Assembly (NCBI GenBank): GCA_905331475.1
Contig: CAJNYU010000497.1
Location: 503,440-567,439, forward strand
From: Rotaria socialis
Taxonomy: Eukaryota; Rotifera; Eurotatoria; Philodinida; Philodinidae
Length of the DNA: 64,000 bases
Direction: 5' to 3'
Shown here piece by piece: positions 38,366-52,400 of this stretch; positions within the stretch are counted from its first letter, which is position 1; each line of letters begins with the position of its first letter. Made by a program: the position numbers and the translations under genes. A model generated the notes under the pieces. The model was not told where the DNA came from. It saw nothing but the letters and a program-made list of their open reading frames with translations, and ran no database searches.

Positions 38366-41300
38366 TCAATTGGATTGAATCGATGTAAACGAAGTTTCTC
38401 GGTATATATTTGTTTTTTCACGAGAATCAAGTTGACCGAGTAAACTCTGTTGAACGATTGTGATCAAATCATTTGCCTTTGAAACACACAATATAATAGT
38501 CATAGATCGGATATTCAATACAATTTGATCTCATCTTCTTACATTAGCAGATGAAGATAGATTTGCTAGATGATAAATCCACACTGCACCATCACTTGTT
38601 CCAACTAAGACGCACTGTGAGAGAAACAGAAGCAATGATCTGTGTTTATCTTGTATGTTCATGAATTTACATCAGAATCTGTAGCATACGCAATCGATGT
38701 TAGTGTACGTTGATTTGTACTAGTAGCGATGCAAATTGGATCAAGTCTGATATTATATGCGTATCATTCATAAATAGCAAAACGAGAAAAAAAAGAAATG
38801 ATGTACGTGCTCTTAGATAAATCCCAAATTTCAATTGTATTTTCACTAACACAACAAAACATAGTTGATGATTTCGGTGACCAAATGGCATCGAAAAATA
38901 TTTTTGAGTTTGAGGATGAAACTATCATACAGGATTGATCACATCCAATCATCCATAATCGAACTGTCCAATCTGCACTGGCACTTAGAAATATATTTTC
39001 AGCAAATGGAGACCAATGAACTTTATAAACAGGACCTGTGTGACCTATGTAAGACTCCAAATATTTTTCATTATATATAGTTGAACATCGATGAATAGAC
39101 CCTTCATCAGTGCCACATAAATAACTAGAAAGATGAATTCATTTTTTAGATGATATAATATGTAACTAACGAACATGGTTTTATCGTTCAAATGCATATC
39201 AAAACAAAGACCACCAACCAATTTTGAAAAATATCCATTATTATTTGTTTTGTTATCTTTTTTTAATGCTCGGCATGTTGTTTGTGATGAATTATAAGAT
39301 TTGAAATGCATAAGATCTAAATAGTTTACATTTTTATTACTCTACGATACATATTTCAACATTCACAGCAAGACTCTTAGATAATTTTAACAATAACATA
39401 ATATCAATTTTTATATTTACTATTTGTCATTGAAACGGTTATGTTAAATTTTGTTTCTGCGTGGAACTCATTTTGTTAGAGAGTAAAAATCAGATATAGC
39501 TATAGCTACATTTTACCAGTGGCTTCAAATTCTTTTCGAAGGATCCACTGCGTCATACGACCATCAGATGAAATCGATACTAGTGTTTCAATATTGTTGA
39601 TCTCAAATAAACGATCTTGTTCATTCCAATATATTTGCCAAACAGGTTTTGAATGTTTTTTATCATTTTCACTAGTACAAAGTCGATATGATGTTAATTT
39701 TAAATACTTTATGTGTATATATATATAATTACTTTGTGTCAACAATCGGAGATGTATTATTTTGATTAAGATCAAAGATGCAGATATTACCATTGAACAA
39801 GCCAACCTAATAGAAGAGATAATATTTTGTAGTTTATGTTCAATTGTATTTTACAGCTAATAAATTTGGACGTTTCAGTGAAAATGATAATGATGTTACG
39901 CCAGCATCCGTTTGATAATAACGTTCAGGAAACTTAAATCATAATTCTTTTATCGTGTGTAGAAAAAAAAATATATACTTCAGGATTTTTGACATTCCAA
40001 CAACAAACGAGGCCTATGAGGAAATTATATAAAATTAAAGAATATAAAATAAAGCAAGTTGTTTATTCGACCTTGTTTGTCATTATTATATTGAAATTTA
40101 CCATAGCCTACAGTCAATAAATCCTAAAATACAAAGTATTTGATTATATATTGCTTGAGTTTCTATCTCACATGATTTTTTTCATTCCAACATAAGCAAG
40201 AAACACTTCGATTATGTGTTAAGTAACAACTATAATGCCATAAACGTTCAAGACTCAGAATAAAGTGTTTCGTAGATGACAAATCTTTTTTATCGATAGA
40301 GTCATTATTCATATCGTTTATTATCGAAGGTCGATTATCTAATATAGATTTTTCAGAAAAAGACAATCCATTACAGACATACATACGTTCTTGATTAACT
40401 GTAAGACTTGTATTGATTCCTCGATAAATTACTGGTTTTATGTGATAGGTAAGGTTTACCAAAGTCAAAAATCGAGCAGGAGAAAAATTCCATTTATTAT
40501 TACATGGTTGGATAGAGCTCGATGGGTAGATCATGAATATCACCTTTTAAATGTTTCTAAGCTTACGTTTTGGCTGAGGAATTTTCAAAATACAAAATGC
40601 ACCTGAAAAACCATGTAGACGTGCTCAAATTGATGCCCCGCAAAATCATCAACTATTCTTTTTTGAAAGCATATCTCGAGCTTTCTTACGTCATTAGAAC
40701 AGTCAAGTGATAGCGAACAAAAGTATGCATTCCGTTTGAAAAATATTGTTCTCTCTCTCTGAGAAAATCGGTTTTTACTAGATCGGTGACTGAAGATTAA
40801 CGAATTACTCTCTTATTTCGAGATTTCGAGTATCAAAACTCAACTTTCACGCAAGATAAACATCAGATTCGCAACCAGCACGAAAAATTACATTGACTAT
40901 CATATATTTTATCAAAAAAGAATTCTCATCAAAATTCCAGCCTACTCCCCCTCAGTCATGTTTTTCTTGATTTTATCCTGTGGTGCACCACAGGTAAAAT
41001 TTTGGTGAAAATTATTTTTTGATAAAATATATGATAGTCAATGTAGTTTTTTGTGCTGATTTTGAACCTGATGTTTATTTCGCATGAAAGTTAAGTTTGA
41101 TGGCCAAAACCTCGAAATAAGAGGGCAATTTGTTAAGCTTCAGTCACCGATCTAGTAAAAACCGATTTTCTCAGAGAGAGAACAATATTTTTCAAACGGA
41201 ATGCATACTTTTGTTCGCTATTGCTTGACAGTTTGAATCATATAAGAAAGTCCGAGAGGTGCTTTCAAAAAAAAATACTTGATAATTTTGTGAGACATCA

Positions 41301-43436
41301 ATTTGAACGTGTCTACATGGTGACCTAGTGGAGCTCCTCAAACGTGAAGCGTATGCTTTTTACTCGTCAAAGTTACATTAGTAGATTCAGATTTTCATGC
41401 TGAATACGATGATGACAGTTTTCGAAACATAGAAGATTGTTAAACTAGGTAAATTTCGATTTTTCTCGAAAAAAAGTGAAATATTCACTTTTTCAGGTGC
41501 ATTTTGTATTTTGAAAATTTCTCAGTCAAAACGTAAGCTTAGAAACATTTAAAAGGTGATATTCATGATCTACTCATCGAGCTCTATCCAACCATGTAAT
41601 AATAAATGGGATTTTTCTCCTGCTCGACTTTTGACTTTGGTGAACCTTACTCAAGTTCAGGATACGTTCCATAATAAATGCATCGACATCAATATCAGGC
41701 AACTTAAAAATACGAAAAAAATGAATATCTATATTTAATTTGGTTGACTGACTTCAGTTTTAGTACTATATTTCAATTGAAAACAATTGTTTTGGGGCAA
41801 AGTCATCTTGCCTAGAGAATCTTGTGAAAAGAATCTAGGTGAATCTGAAATATCATATAATATTAACAAACGAGACTATATATGTAACTGATTTACTTTG
41901 TGATGAGAATGTTTTTTCCTCTACAATATTATTCTCATATTCGTTATTTTTTATTTTATTATCGTACAGATCCTGACTGCGATATATTGGATGTCGACGA
42001 TGATCTTATGAAAAATAAAATGTATTCATATGAAAACTTCTATTAACATCATACTTTGATCTTCGTTTTGATTTGTTTCGACTGCAGAATCATATAGATC
42101 CCACATATTAAACCATGATTGTTGTGACTAAATATTTACGAAAAATAAAGATTGAATATACGGAAGAATCCAGCCAATGCACACTCGTGTTAACACAGGA
42201 TCAGTGATGATCTGTTTATGTTTACGTAAATCATTAAATGTTTGCATACCACGTTCGATATATAAATCATTGCCTTGCCGATTTTTACATAACTATAATA
42301 AAAGTAAAATTGTCTAAAATATTTGTTAAAACAATGTTATTGAAGTTCTATGAAATGATTTTTCTCATAATAAATAGACTTTTGTGCGACAAAACTCATA
42401 TGGTTATCTACTGTTCTGCAGAGGAAAAAGCTGCATGAAAAGAATCCGATAAATTACAAGAAAGACTGAACAGTAATACATCTTGTTTAATGATATCGAA
42501 TATATTTGAAAAATGTCAGCCTATGAAAGAAAAAGAATATTCTTTACGTTCATGTAAGTTTTATTTTTTTCATTGATTTCATTGTATTTATCATGATCTT
42601 CTTGGCAGACAATATGACTCGTCAGATCCAAAATAAACTTTGTTTCGCTTTCACTTAAAACAACATCATCTTTCAATGGATCAATACATTCTAGACCAAG
42701 TCCTATATTATATATCATTTATTATCTATTTAATACACTAGATATTTTGCTATCATTACCAGGTAGGAAGGTTGTTTGATATGCTTGATTCATACTCTCA
42801 TGAGATATGCGATCATTTTCAGTTTGATCAAGTAAATGTTCACTTTCTAATATAATTCTTGTGCCTATATCAAGTGTTGTTTTTTCTCTATGATAATGTT
42901 ATTAAAATTAAAGTTTATAAATTAAAGAAAAAAACTGATTTACCCAATAGAAAATACGGTAGCAGTATGAACAAGATTTGAAGTTGAATTTGTTCTATCG
43001 AGAATACTTTTTTCAGAAGCAGACTGTTCTTGATTTTCTAACACTAGTTGATTTTCTACTTCTCCTCTTGACTTTCTATCTTCACGAAGATTTTTTCTAT
43101 TAACTCGCAGATAATCAGTTATGAGTCGTGGTGTAACATCAGTACCATGATCATCTAGGATCTTTAAAAATAGATATAAACATCAAACGAAATATTAATT
43201 AATGCAAAAAAACAAAAGGAAAATATTTATACTTGAAATCGATCGGAACGCATAGTATTTTCTCGTGATATTTGTTCCGTTAAATATCCTGCATGGTTAC
43301 ATTTGCGACGATGAGATATATGATGAAATTTTTCAGCTGGTTTTGTTTTTGAAATCGAACCTTCGTGCTGATTATTTAAGCGTGAATTTAAAGTGGAAGA
43401 AACTATTGATCGGCGGCGATGACGACCACAAGACAT
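38366..43436 (-). CDS. DNAI4: Dynein axonemal intermediate chain 4 (WDR78)
   Basis: Eighteen exons on the minus strand: 43436-43233, 43161-42944, 42887-42760, 42702-42548, 42292-42185, 42127-42055, 42004-41968, 40517-40172, 40123-40072, 40013-39979, 39932-39855, 39806-39733, 39671-39517, 39316-39175, 39124-38807, 38746-38671, 38614-38543 and 38476-38366. They total 2382 bp, 793 aa, close to vertebrate WDR78. The protein is an intermediate chain of axonemal inner-arm dynein. Family signatures include LDDHGTDVTP, WDLYDS, LERLWHYSCYLT, VSCLCWNEKN, LLTVGYGKFQ, GLVCCWNVKNPE, SISSDGRMTQWILRK, GTDEGSIHRC, GHTGPVYKVHWSPF, LSASADWTVRLW, WSPKSSTMF and IEIWDLS. These are successive WD repeats of the C-terminal propeller. 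The intron of about 1.45 kb between exons 7 and 8 contains most of a long inverted repeat. The start of exon 8 (acceptor near 40518) is uncertain and may instead be at about 40434. Exon 5 may end 12 bp earlier. Confidence 0.92.
40449..41650. repeat. 1.2-kb imperfect palindrome inside DNAI4
   Basis: The outer arms 40449-40612 and about 41490-41650 are reverse complements with few mismatches. The inner arms, about 40613-40945 and 40990-41324, continue the pairing. The right arm has about 165 extra bases (about 41325-41490) absent from the left. At the centre lies a perfect 18-bp palindrome, CCTGTGGTGCACCACAGG, at about 40979-40996. Matching landmarks include TCGGTTTTTACTAGATCGGT / ACCGATCTAGTAAAAACCGA and TAAGCTTACGTTTTG / CAAAACGTAAGCTTA. 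It resembles a foldback element or an inverted segmental duplication. No target-site duplication is apparent. Confidence 0.88.
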
Positions 43437-43738
43437 CTAGAATTCGAACACATTTGTAAGATTGAATAAATTCAAGCGAATTTCTTTTAGAAAAAAATCT
43501 AGTTAAAAGTAAAAAAAATGAAATTCTAACGTTCTCAATAAATTAAAAAACGTTTGACGTGATTCATCAGCATGAATGCTCCTTCATAAATCTATGCTAG
43601 AATAAAAATAAACATGTGTCTCATTAGTTCAAAATTAAAAAGACCTTTTTTAAATTCTGCTTTTTTGTTTTGAACGCTATAATTGAATCTTTCAAACAAT
43701 TTCCTTACTATCAATTCGATCTATAAATTCATCATCAT

Positions 43739-43824
43739 ATGGATTTGAAGATGCAAAGAGAAATCAGTCAATGGATACCGAAAGATGCTTATCAAAATCA
43801 TATTTTAACAGATAGAAATACTAT
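43739..43824 (+). CDS. Possible orphan first exon (29 codons)
   Basis: ATG at 43739 opens 28 codons (MDLKMQREISQW...) that run straight into a good donor, AT|GTAAGT, at 43825. It lies about 300 bp from the divergent DNAI4 start. No partner exon was recognised downstream. It could be the start of an unannotated transcript, a relic, or chance. Confidence 0.2.
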
Positions 43825-44200
43825 GTAAGTGATGTTAGCAATTGAATAGTAATCAATTATTTCGATAGGTAATTTTAAAAAATTATAAACCCATCGTTAA
43901 TTATTTTTTTAAATAATTGTGGAGATCTAAAATTTAACTGATTAAACATGATTTGTACTTTTTCAAAATATAATTAATCTGGAAAAACGCGCACCAACAG
44001 CTTGACTATAAAACACTGCTTAATCATTCCTTCTACGTTTTCTATTTCAAACTATTTTGTACGCGTGTGTTATTATAATTAATTTTAGGCCTTACAGAAA
44101 ACAAGAAACGTAAATTTATCAGAAAATCTGCCTGCACAACTAGTTTTATGAATTTCAATCTTCATTATTTTCCAAAGTGAATTTAAGCAGTAGGATACAC

Positions 44201-44274
44201 GATACCCCCCCCCCCATAGTAGAAGCCCCCCCGGGGGCTTCTCAACTGAGAGGGGCTTCTATTATCGGGGGGAG
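44201..44274. repeat. GC-rich cruciform in AT-rich DNA
   Basis: AGAAGCCCCCCCGGGGGCTTCT at 44221-44242 is close to a perfect palindrome. ATAGTAGAAGCCCC (44216-44229) pairs again with GGGGCTTCTATTAT (44252-44265), and flanking C and G runs (44204-44215 and 44267-44272) extend the stem. Two alternative hairpins are therefore possible. Confidence 0.8.
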
Positions 44275-46456
44275 GAGATCCGGCTGATTATCTTTCTTCA
44301 AGGTATCATATAGCTGTCTTTTACATAAACGATTAGCTATTTACGAAGAGTAAAAGCTAGCATTAAAAATTCCTTTCTTTTTCTATGTACAGTTGCCTTG
44401 ATAAGATAAATGTGAGAAACTACTTTTGAGTTTCATGTTTATCGATAAGCATTGTCTGATGTTTCGTGAATATATCATTTTCAATTTTGTCATTATTTGA
44501 TTTTTATATTAAATTATATTAATCAATAGACAAAAGAATCAATAAATAATTAAGAACCAAAACAAAATTGAACTATGATGAAAAAAAAAGATCTTAAATA
44601 TTTGTTTAGGATTTAGGATAATTACTGATTCATCTTAGAAATTTTATGAATGAATCCATCAAGAAATTTTTCAATCAATAAAATCATTAAAAGTGTATTC
44701 AAATACTTTATTTGTTTGCAAATATTTATTAAGATCAAACCACGTTACACATTGGTACACTGACTGCCATCAGTATATATATATCTACAGTAAATTGTCG
44801 GTCAGAGAACAACTAACATTATATCACAACAGAATTTCAGTTAGAAGATAGCTCATCGTCTGAGCATCAAACTGTTACTGGTTAATTATCAAAATATCAG
44901 TGCAACTTTCCTATTTTCAATCACCTAGAAAATGTTACAGATGCAATTGGTTCCGAACAAAAACAAAATCACTCTTGTATGCAAAAGAGCGATTGACAGA
45001 AAGGTGTACAGTTCAAAATTGTGATTCTAGCTTTCTAACTTTCAACTAATTGAATAAATAAACGTTGTGTATCGGTTAAAGTAAATATATTTTTTAACAT
45101 ATAGATGTTTTAATATTTATTATTCTGCCATTTTTTTGCATATTCAACAGATATTCACAACTTTTATGTGCATAAATGTTTATATGAAATATATTGAACA
45201 TTGAATTGTTAGATTCTCTTTCTAGGAAGCAAGCATCTTTTCATATATACATTCCCTGGATAGATATTATATTAATTATACTGCTAACTATAAGTTTTTT
45301 GAAAGTATGATCAATTAATCAATGATAACGCATTGCATTGTTGACTATTATCATTCGTTTTATTTTCTGTAGTTTTGAATTGCCTCTACGTTAAGAAAAT
45401 AGCCCAGATAATAGTTTACAATATATCATATTTAATTACTATGAAAACTTATTGTCTCTTAATTGGAATTCATTAGCAAACCTACAGACTTTCGATTTTT
45501 ATGATAGATGCTATATAGAAACTGCAATGCGACTGCGCGCGTACGGTAGCCATAATGATTACACTAGATCACTGTGAACCCTCATAAAGATGATCCACAT
45601 TCATCTAGATAACTTTGTTGAAGACAGTAAATTCATATTTTGACGTAGTTATATTTTGAAATAATTACTCATCAACGCTACGAGCAATATTGATTTTCAT
45701 CAATATTCTATTGGTTTAAATACTTTTGACCAATCAATAAAAACTATTCTTATATTGCTTTTTTTTTTGTTTATTTATATATTTTTTAAATGTCAAATGA
45801 ATTTTTATCAATACATATAATTCCGAACGGAATGATTTTCATTTCTGTTCAAAACCTATTTTGATGGATCTCTTTTATTGTTGTCAAATATTTGTCAATC
45901 TTTTCTTGCTATGCAAATGATCTTTTTGTGTCAAGGACTTTTGTCTTTGCCGATCTTACACTTATATATGTATAAAACTGACCTTGACCATATAAAGATA
46001 AATTCATTTTTTTTTAAATTCCTTTATTTCTTTCAGAACATTCTTTTTTATATTCAATATAACGTATCGATAAATAAAACTATTCATGGTTGTAAACAAT
46101 GTATATTAAACTAATACAAATATCTTCTATACAATATTTTATATTAATATTCCAAGTAAGTTGAATTTTAAAGAGAAAAAAACTTATGCTGGTTAGATAA
46201 ATATGCTGTCTTTTTGTTTCCTCCTTTTTGATAATAAATGAAAATTAATGGAGCATAACTTGTACAGAACTGATTTGTGCATAGAGGACAGCAACTATAC
46301 GTCATTATGCGTATACGTTAATCATAATGGAGAAAAAAACATATTGAGAAATAATTTCACATGAAAATGTAAATTATGAAAAATCAATTATTATGTTGTT
46401 TCTTATCTCTGTTTTAGAATTGAAATATATGCAATTGAAATGATCATTTTACCAAA

Positions 46457-49400
46457 ATGAGTAAATATGAAATTCATCAAACAAATCATTTAAGATCGAA
46501 TTCATCAACAAAAAATGATTCATCTGAATCTAACAATGAATTTGAAGAATCTATTGATGATAGCAACACACCCACAACTAATGATAATAATAACATTGTT
46601 ATGAAAACACCTCAATCTCTTGACGATCTTCTTGATGCTGATGATAATCAAAATGAGGAAAATACAGAAGACAATGAGAATGACGATGACGATGATGATG
46701 ATTCCACACGATTAAGTATTGATGATCACAATACATCAGAAACAACAAGACGTAAAAAATCTACTAGGAAAAATGGTAAGCTTCAACAGATTGTTAAATT
46801 AATGAATGTGTACGATTATGTAAACTATACGAATGAAGATCATCTTTATGATGTTCAATGCCAACATAGATCTATTGTTGTCTATTCTTCTTCTTCTTCT
46901 TCTTCGGTTGAGAGATGTATATGTGGGCGTGTTGAATAAGTTTGTATCGATTAATCGGCTCCTAACTATCCACCAATAACCATGTATGTATGTCTGTCTC
47001 AAGTGTTTCACTTAGCTATTCTCTTGAGTACGTCTGACCATCTGTATATGCCCTTCATATATAAGGTTACGCACATAGTGAACGAATAATAGTCGTCTGG
47101 CCATGCTATGTATAATATTGACCGACCGAACGCTTTCACATCAAATTTTTTTTTGTCTTCCTATCATGTCGGCGACAGACTACATAGACCAGCCGATGGC
47201 GAGACAGACAGACCACGACATAAAACACATGAATGACCTAGATCTCTTCGGTCATTCTTGTCATGAAGGAAAAAGAAGAAAAAAAAAGAGAGAAAAGAAG
47301 TCATACATTAAAGTAAATATTGCACGACGATGCCGATCTTGACCACTCATAAATTGTTCCAACTTCACTTAAATTTCTTTCTATGCATATGCTTTGTGTG
47401 GGCAAAGAAAATGAAAAAGAAAGAAATAATGTAAAACTTTGATGTGCTCAAAAACCCTAAATATGTAGCAAGTTACAAGGTAGTAATACAACTACCACAT
47501 CACTGTACATAAATATATAAAGACAAAAAAAAGGAAATATCTCTCGCTCTTCCGAGTAAACTGTAATTGCCTTTTTTTAACGATGACGTTGATGCAACAC
47601 GCGCGTTTGCTAACTTGCATATGTACAATCAGCTCATCTTTTTCTTTCGATGACGCCGTCGTCTTGCAATGAACATTTATGTTTATGTATAGAGAGGAAA
47701 AGGGCCAAGAAAAGAAAAGCGAAAGCAGTAAAGTAGGGCGTAAAACAATAGTAATAGTTGCGCATATTGTGCTCTTTCTTTCTCTTACTCTTTCTCTCCC
47801 TCTCTCTTTCTCTCTCTCATCCACACTGCTGTTACTACTGTGATATGTACATGGTCATCGGTTCATGGGCGTTGTTGCACATACATTACACACAGAGAAA
47901 AAGAAAAAGAAAAGAAAAAAAAGAGAAAAAAGACTCAACGAACGAGCGATAATGGCGGCGGCAGTGGCGCAAAGAAGAAAGAAAGGAGAATAAGCAAAAT
48001 AGTTTGCGCAGCACACTCTACTACTGACAACGTTGACTACTACCATCACCGCAATACATATACATACTACAATACATATGCTACGTTGGCGTCGTTGGAC
48101 GAGTAGCATCAACAACGCACCATCATCGAAGAAGAATTGGATGCGCTGAGCATAAACCACAAATGTTACGTAGCATTTATCCTTCGATATCGACTTCTAA
48201 CTGAGAACGAGGAAAGTTGAGCATAAAATAGAAAGAAAAAGCCAATAACGATTGCTTTTCAACCATTATATATTGACCCTAACAACAAATACCAAAGATC
48301 ACTGCTTCACAGTTCGCACCCCGGATGGGTAAGATTTTGATTTATACTTTTATCATTCTTTTTACTTCAAATACTCAATTATTTTGGTTTCCTTTTGCAC
48401 TTTTGTGTTAAAAAAATTGCATCTATTTCTATGATCATTATCATCAGATGTTCACATAGATATAGTACTTTCATTGCTGCTGATGAGCAGAATGTCCTTG
48501 CAACCGTATTCACATTTAACTAAGTGCATGCCCTTGTTATTAACCAAGTTTGAGTCCGGACTGAAATTTGGCTCGACTTGATTAAATGCGCAATGGTTAA
48601 TGAGTACGAGCGAGCGCCCGCGCACGACACACACACACACACACACACCTAGAAATGCACGGTACTTTGTTTGTCCAAACGATTAACGATGTTGCGCAAG
48701 GCCACCATGCACAATTCGCTCGAATTTCAATCGTCATCATCATCATCATCATCATCATCACCATCGAGCGACTATTTTGGGGGAGGGGCGAGGGGGCGAA
48801 CGAGAGAGAGAGAAAAAAAGAGATGTTCATAATGTACACGTTCGTGTTACGTCTTTGTGGTGTTAAGAGAAACAACGCACAAGCATTCGTGTACAAGTAA
48901 AAATGCATAGAAATAGTAACGATGTTGCGTCTTTCTCTATTCCTCATGCTTCTCCTCGTCATCATCGAGTTGTATGAGTACGAGGATATATCGAGGGAAG
49001 TAGTTGTAGTTGTTGTATTAATAGTACTGTTGGTGATGTGATGGTTGCGGCGAGTGCACAGAACAAGAAGAAAAAAGGTCAAAAAAAAGCTGTACGCCAA
49101 AAGCGACCACGTACGGACTCGATGTGCGTATGTGCATGTATGAACTCTCTTGTCGCCGCCACTAGCGTCGTCATATTTACAGCAAATGCGTTTTTTTTTA
49201 TTTCTTTCGCGTCGAAATTTTTATTCATTCATATGTGCACACAGCTGTTGACTTTGATAGTTTACGCAACGTTCGACTCATTCGATATTCATACATATGC
49301 GTTTACTTTCTCTACCTCATCTATTTAATATTTTGCATCAATATGCACAAAACGCACGGTGTAAAAAAGAAAATCGATTTATTATGGTCACTAGTGTACA

Positions 49401-52400
49401 AATAATAATAATGACGTGTGCATGCGTATGTATGTGCGTGTGTACATATGTTGCTCCATTAACTAGTTTGATGATTTTTCATTATGAAATCAAAGAATAA
49501 AAACAAATGGAACAGAATTGTATACTGTGAAAATAAAAGATTAAGCTCAATAAATCTCAAGTGATCACATGTCGAAATTTTCGCATGTGTAGAAATCTGT
49601 TTGTGCATATTAGTTTAGAAAAATGATCGCTTTTAACCATGATCAATAATTTGTAAAGAAAAAAAGCACACTATGTTCATCGCTCTATGATAGAACCAAA
49701 AACCAAAAGAACTAAATCATAAAAAGAATTTTGCTTTTGCGTTTAGGTCCAGGTGTCCTGGACGTTCCATCGCCGGATGTTGGGCTCGATGTTAAATTTG
49801 GTTTTAATGATTTATGTCCTGTCTGTGGTGACAAAGTCAGTGGCTTTCATTATGGTCTTCTGACATGTGAATCTTGCAAAGGTTAATAATTTTAACTTTT
49901 TTAAAAAGAAAAACTAAAGACAAAAGAAAGAAAACTTAAAATTTACCTTTTTTTTGATTAATTAGGATTTTTTAAACGAACAGTACAAAATAAGAAAAAT
50001 TATCAATGTATTGACAAACAACAGTGTCAAATCGATAAAACTCAACGAAAACGTTGTGCTTTTTGTCGTTTTAAAAAATGCTTACAAGTTGGCATGAAAT
50101 TAGAGGCTGTTCGAGAAAATCGTGTACGAGGTGGAAGAAATAAATTTGGTCCTTTATATCGTCGAAGTCGTGCATTACGTCAACAAATAATGCGACAACA
50201 TTTTGTAAGCATGGTTAAGGCACAACAAAATATAATGCCCAATGGTAATGGTATTGATAATGTTCATACACCTTTGGATATAACTGGTGTATCAAATGGT
50301 AATGGCATGCAAGTTAAATCTGAGCCTGAACAGCCAAATCTTCATCCATTTCAACATATGTATTCGAGTTTACAAAATCCAACAAATGTTGGTCATTCGT
50401 CACATGTTCATCATCAAAATCATCATCCACATCATCCATCTTCGGCACATCATCCACATCATTATCAGTCATCACATCAACAACAAAAATCTTCGTCGAC
50501 ATCAGCATCATCATCAACATCGTTTAATGTTTATCCAGATTTTTTTAATACAAATACAAATATTACAAATAATTCACGTATGCCACCATTTCAATTAAAT
50601 CCATTTAATAATTATTACAAAACTCCTTCAACAACATATGGACATTCACCACCATCGTTACTTTTACAGCCAACATCATCATCATTGCCTTCTGGTGTAT
50701 CATCAACAAATACATCAACAAATAACAGTAATCCAACATCAGGTTCATCGAATTCGAGTTCATCACCTGTTGGACAAATATCATCGAAATTACTTGATTA
50801 TCAAATTTCATCACCAACAACAACAGTAACAGGAACAAATGGAAATAATTCAACATCAAATACATCATCTATATTGAGTACATTAACTATGCAACAACAA
50901 GCCATTGCTCCAAATGATCCAATGAATACAGATAATCATACAGGAACATCATCGATCTATTTTTATAATAATCAGTATTTAGCACCGAGTTATGATATGA
51001 ACGATTCTAATAATATACCAGAAATATTAACAAAACTTATTGAATCCGATCAAGCTTATCGAGTATGAAATTTTCTTCTTTCTATTAAGATTATTGAAAT
51101 ATTTTTATTGTGTTTTTATTTATTTTTAGTGTACTGAAGTTCGTTATATTGAAGATATTCAACAAATTCATGTTGATTTAGCACGTGATGATGGTGATAT
51201 ACTAGTTGTATGTTCACTTTTGGATAAATTATGTTTTCTTATGGTTGATTGGGTATGTATAAAATAAAACAAGGAAAATAAAAAATTTTTAATTATGTCT
51301 CATTTTTTTTTATTTAGGCTCGACAATCATTGTATTTCAAAGATATTCAAGTAAGAATTCATTTTTCTATTACGATAATAATTTATTATGTATACATATA
51401 TATTTAATATCATTATAGATTGATAATCAGATAAAATTATTAAAAGCAGCATGGATTGAAATTTTAATTATTGACCTTATATGGAAACAATGTCAACAAC
51501 CAAAAGAAACTTGTTTAAATTGTATTGTTAGCGTAAGTTTTCAGTGATTCCTGTTTTGTTTTTAATAAACTTTTGAATTATAATATTTTTGTTTCAATTA
51601 TTTTCTAGGCCAATGGTCAATTATTAAATATAAATTTAATTCAAAATCCAGCTGTTAAAAAATTAGCCGAAAGATATTTACAGTGTGTTAATGATTTTCG
51701 TCAACTACAGTGGCAAGTATGTATCATGCTGACTTAAATTGCATCAGATATTTATTGTGAACTTTCTATTTAGTATCCGGAATATCTTGCATTAAAATAT
51801 TTAGTACTCTTTGATCCAGGTTAGTATTGAAAAAAAATAATATTCAATAGAAAATCGAAATGAATACCTTAATTGAAATAATCATATAGTATTAATTTTA
51901 TTCATTTGTTTGATTTTTATTATTAATTTCAATGAAATCTATACTGTGACTGTGCAATTTTTTATTGTTTGAGGTGTAGAAAGCTTTTTGTTTTATTTCC
52001 TGAGCAACTGAAGCTGACACAATAAGATATTTATCTCACACAATGTATGATTTAAAAAATTCGAAACTTTCAATTCATAAAGATAGTAAATTATATTAAC
52101 TGAATAGTCTTAGATATAAATTTGCTGAACTTTTTGATTGTAAGAAAAATCAATTGTAACGATGAAAAAATTATTCGAATATAAAACATTGCAACAATAT
52201 CTTTTCTTAAGTATAGTTGCTAGCAGCAAAAAACACATATTCGCCTACTCTCACACTTTTTTAAAGATCATTTCTTTTTTATATTAAAATCTATAATATA
52301 AATAACTATCGCAACACTTCGTTAATATCAGACAAAATTGCAACACCGAATGTGTACAACTTTAAAAAAATGAATATTCATCGTTTTTATTTAGATGTTC

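Larger units (their letters stand above)
43437..46456. other. 3-kb intergenic region between DNAI4 and NR5A
   Basis: It contains a possible tiny 5' exon (43739-43824), a GC-rich cruciform at 44201-44274 and otherwise AT-rich sequence. No further coding sequence is seen. Confidence 0.6.

Noticed and set aside
47758-49500. Several open frames with Ser/Arg/Lys or hydrophobic runs in the NR5A first intron
   Set aside because: Low-complexity translations of microsatellites in overlapping frames; none shows conserved motifs.
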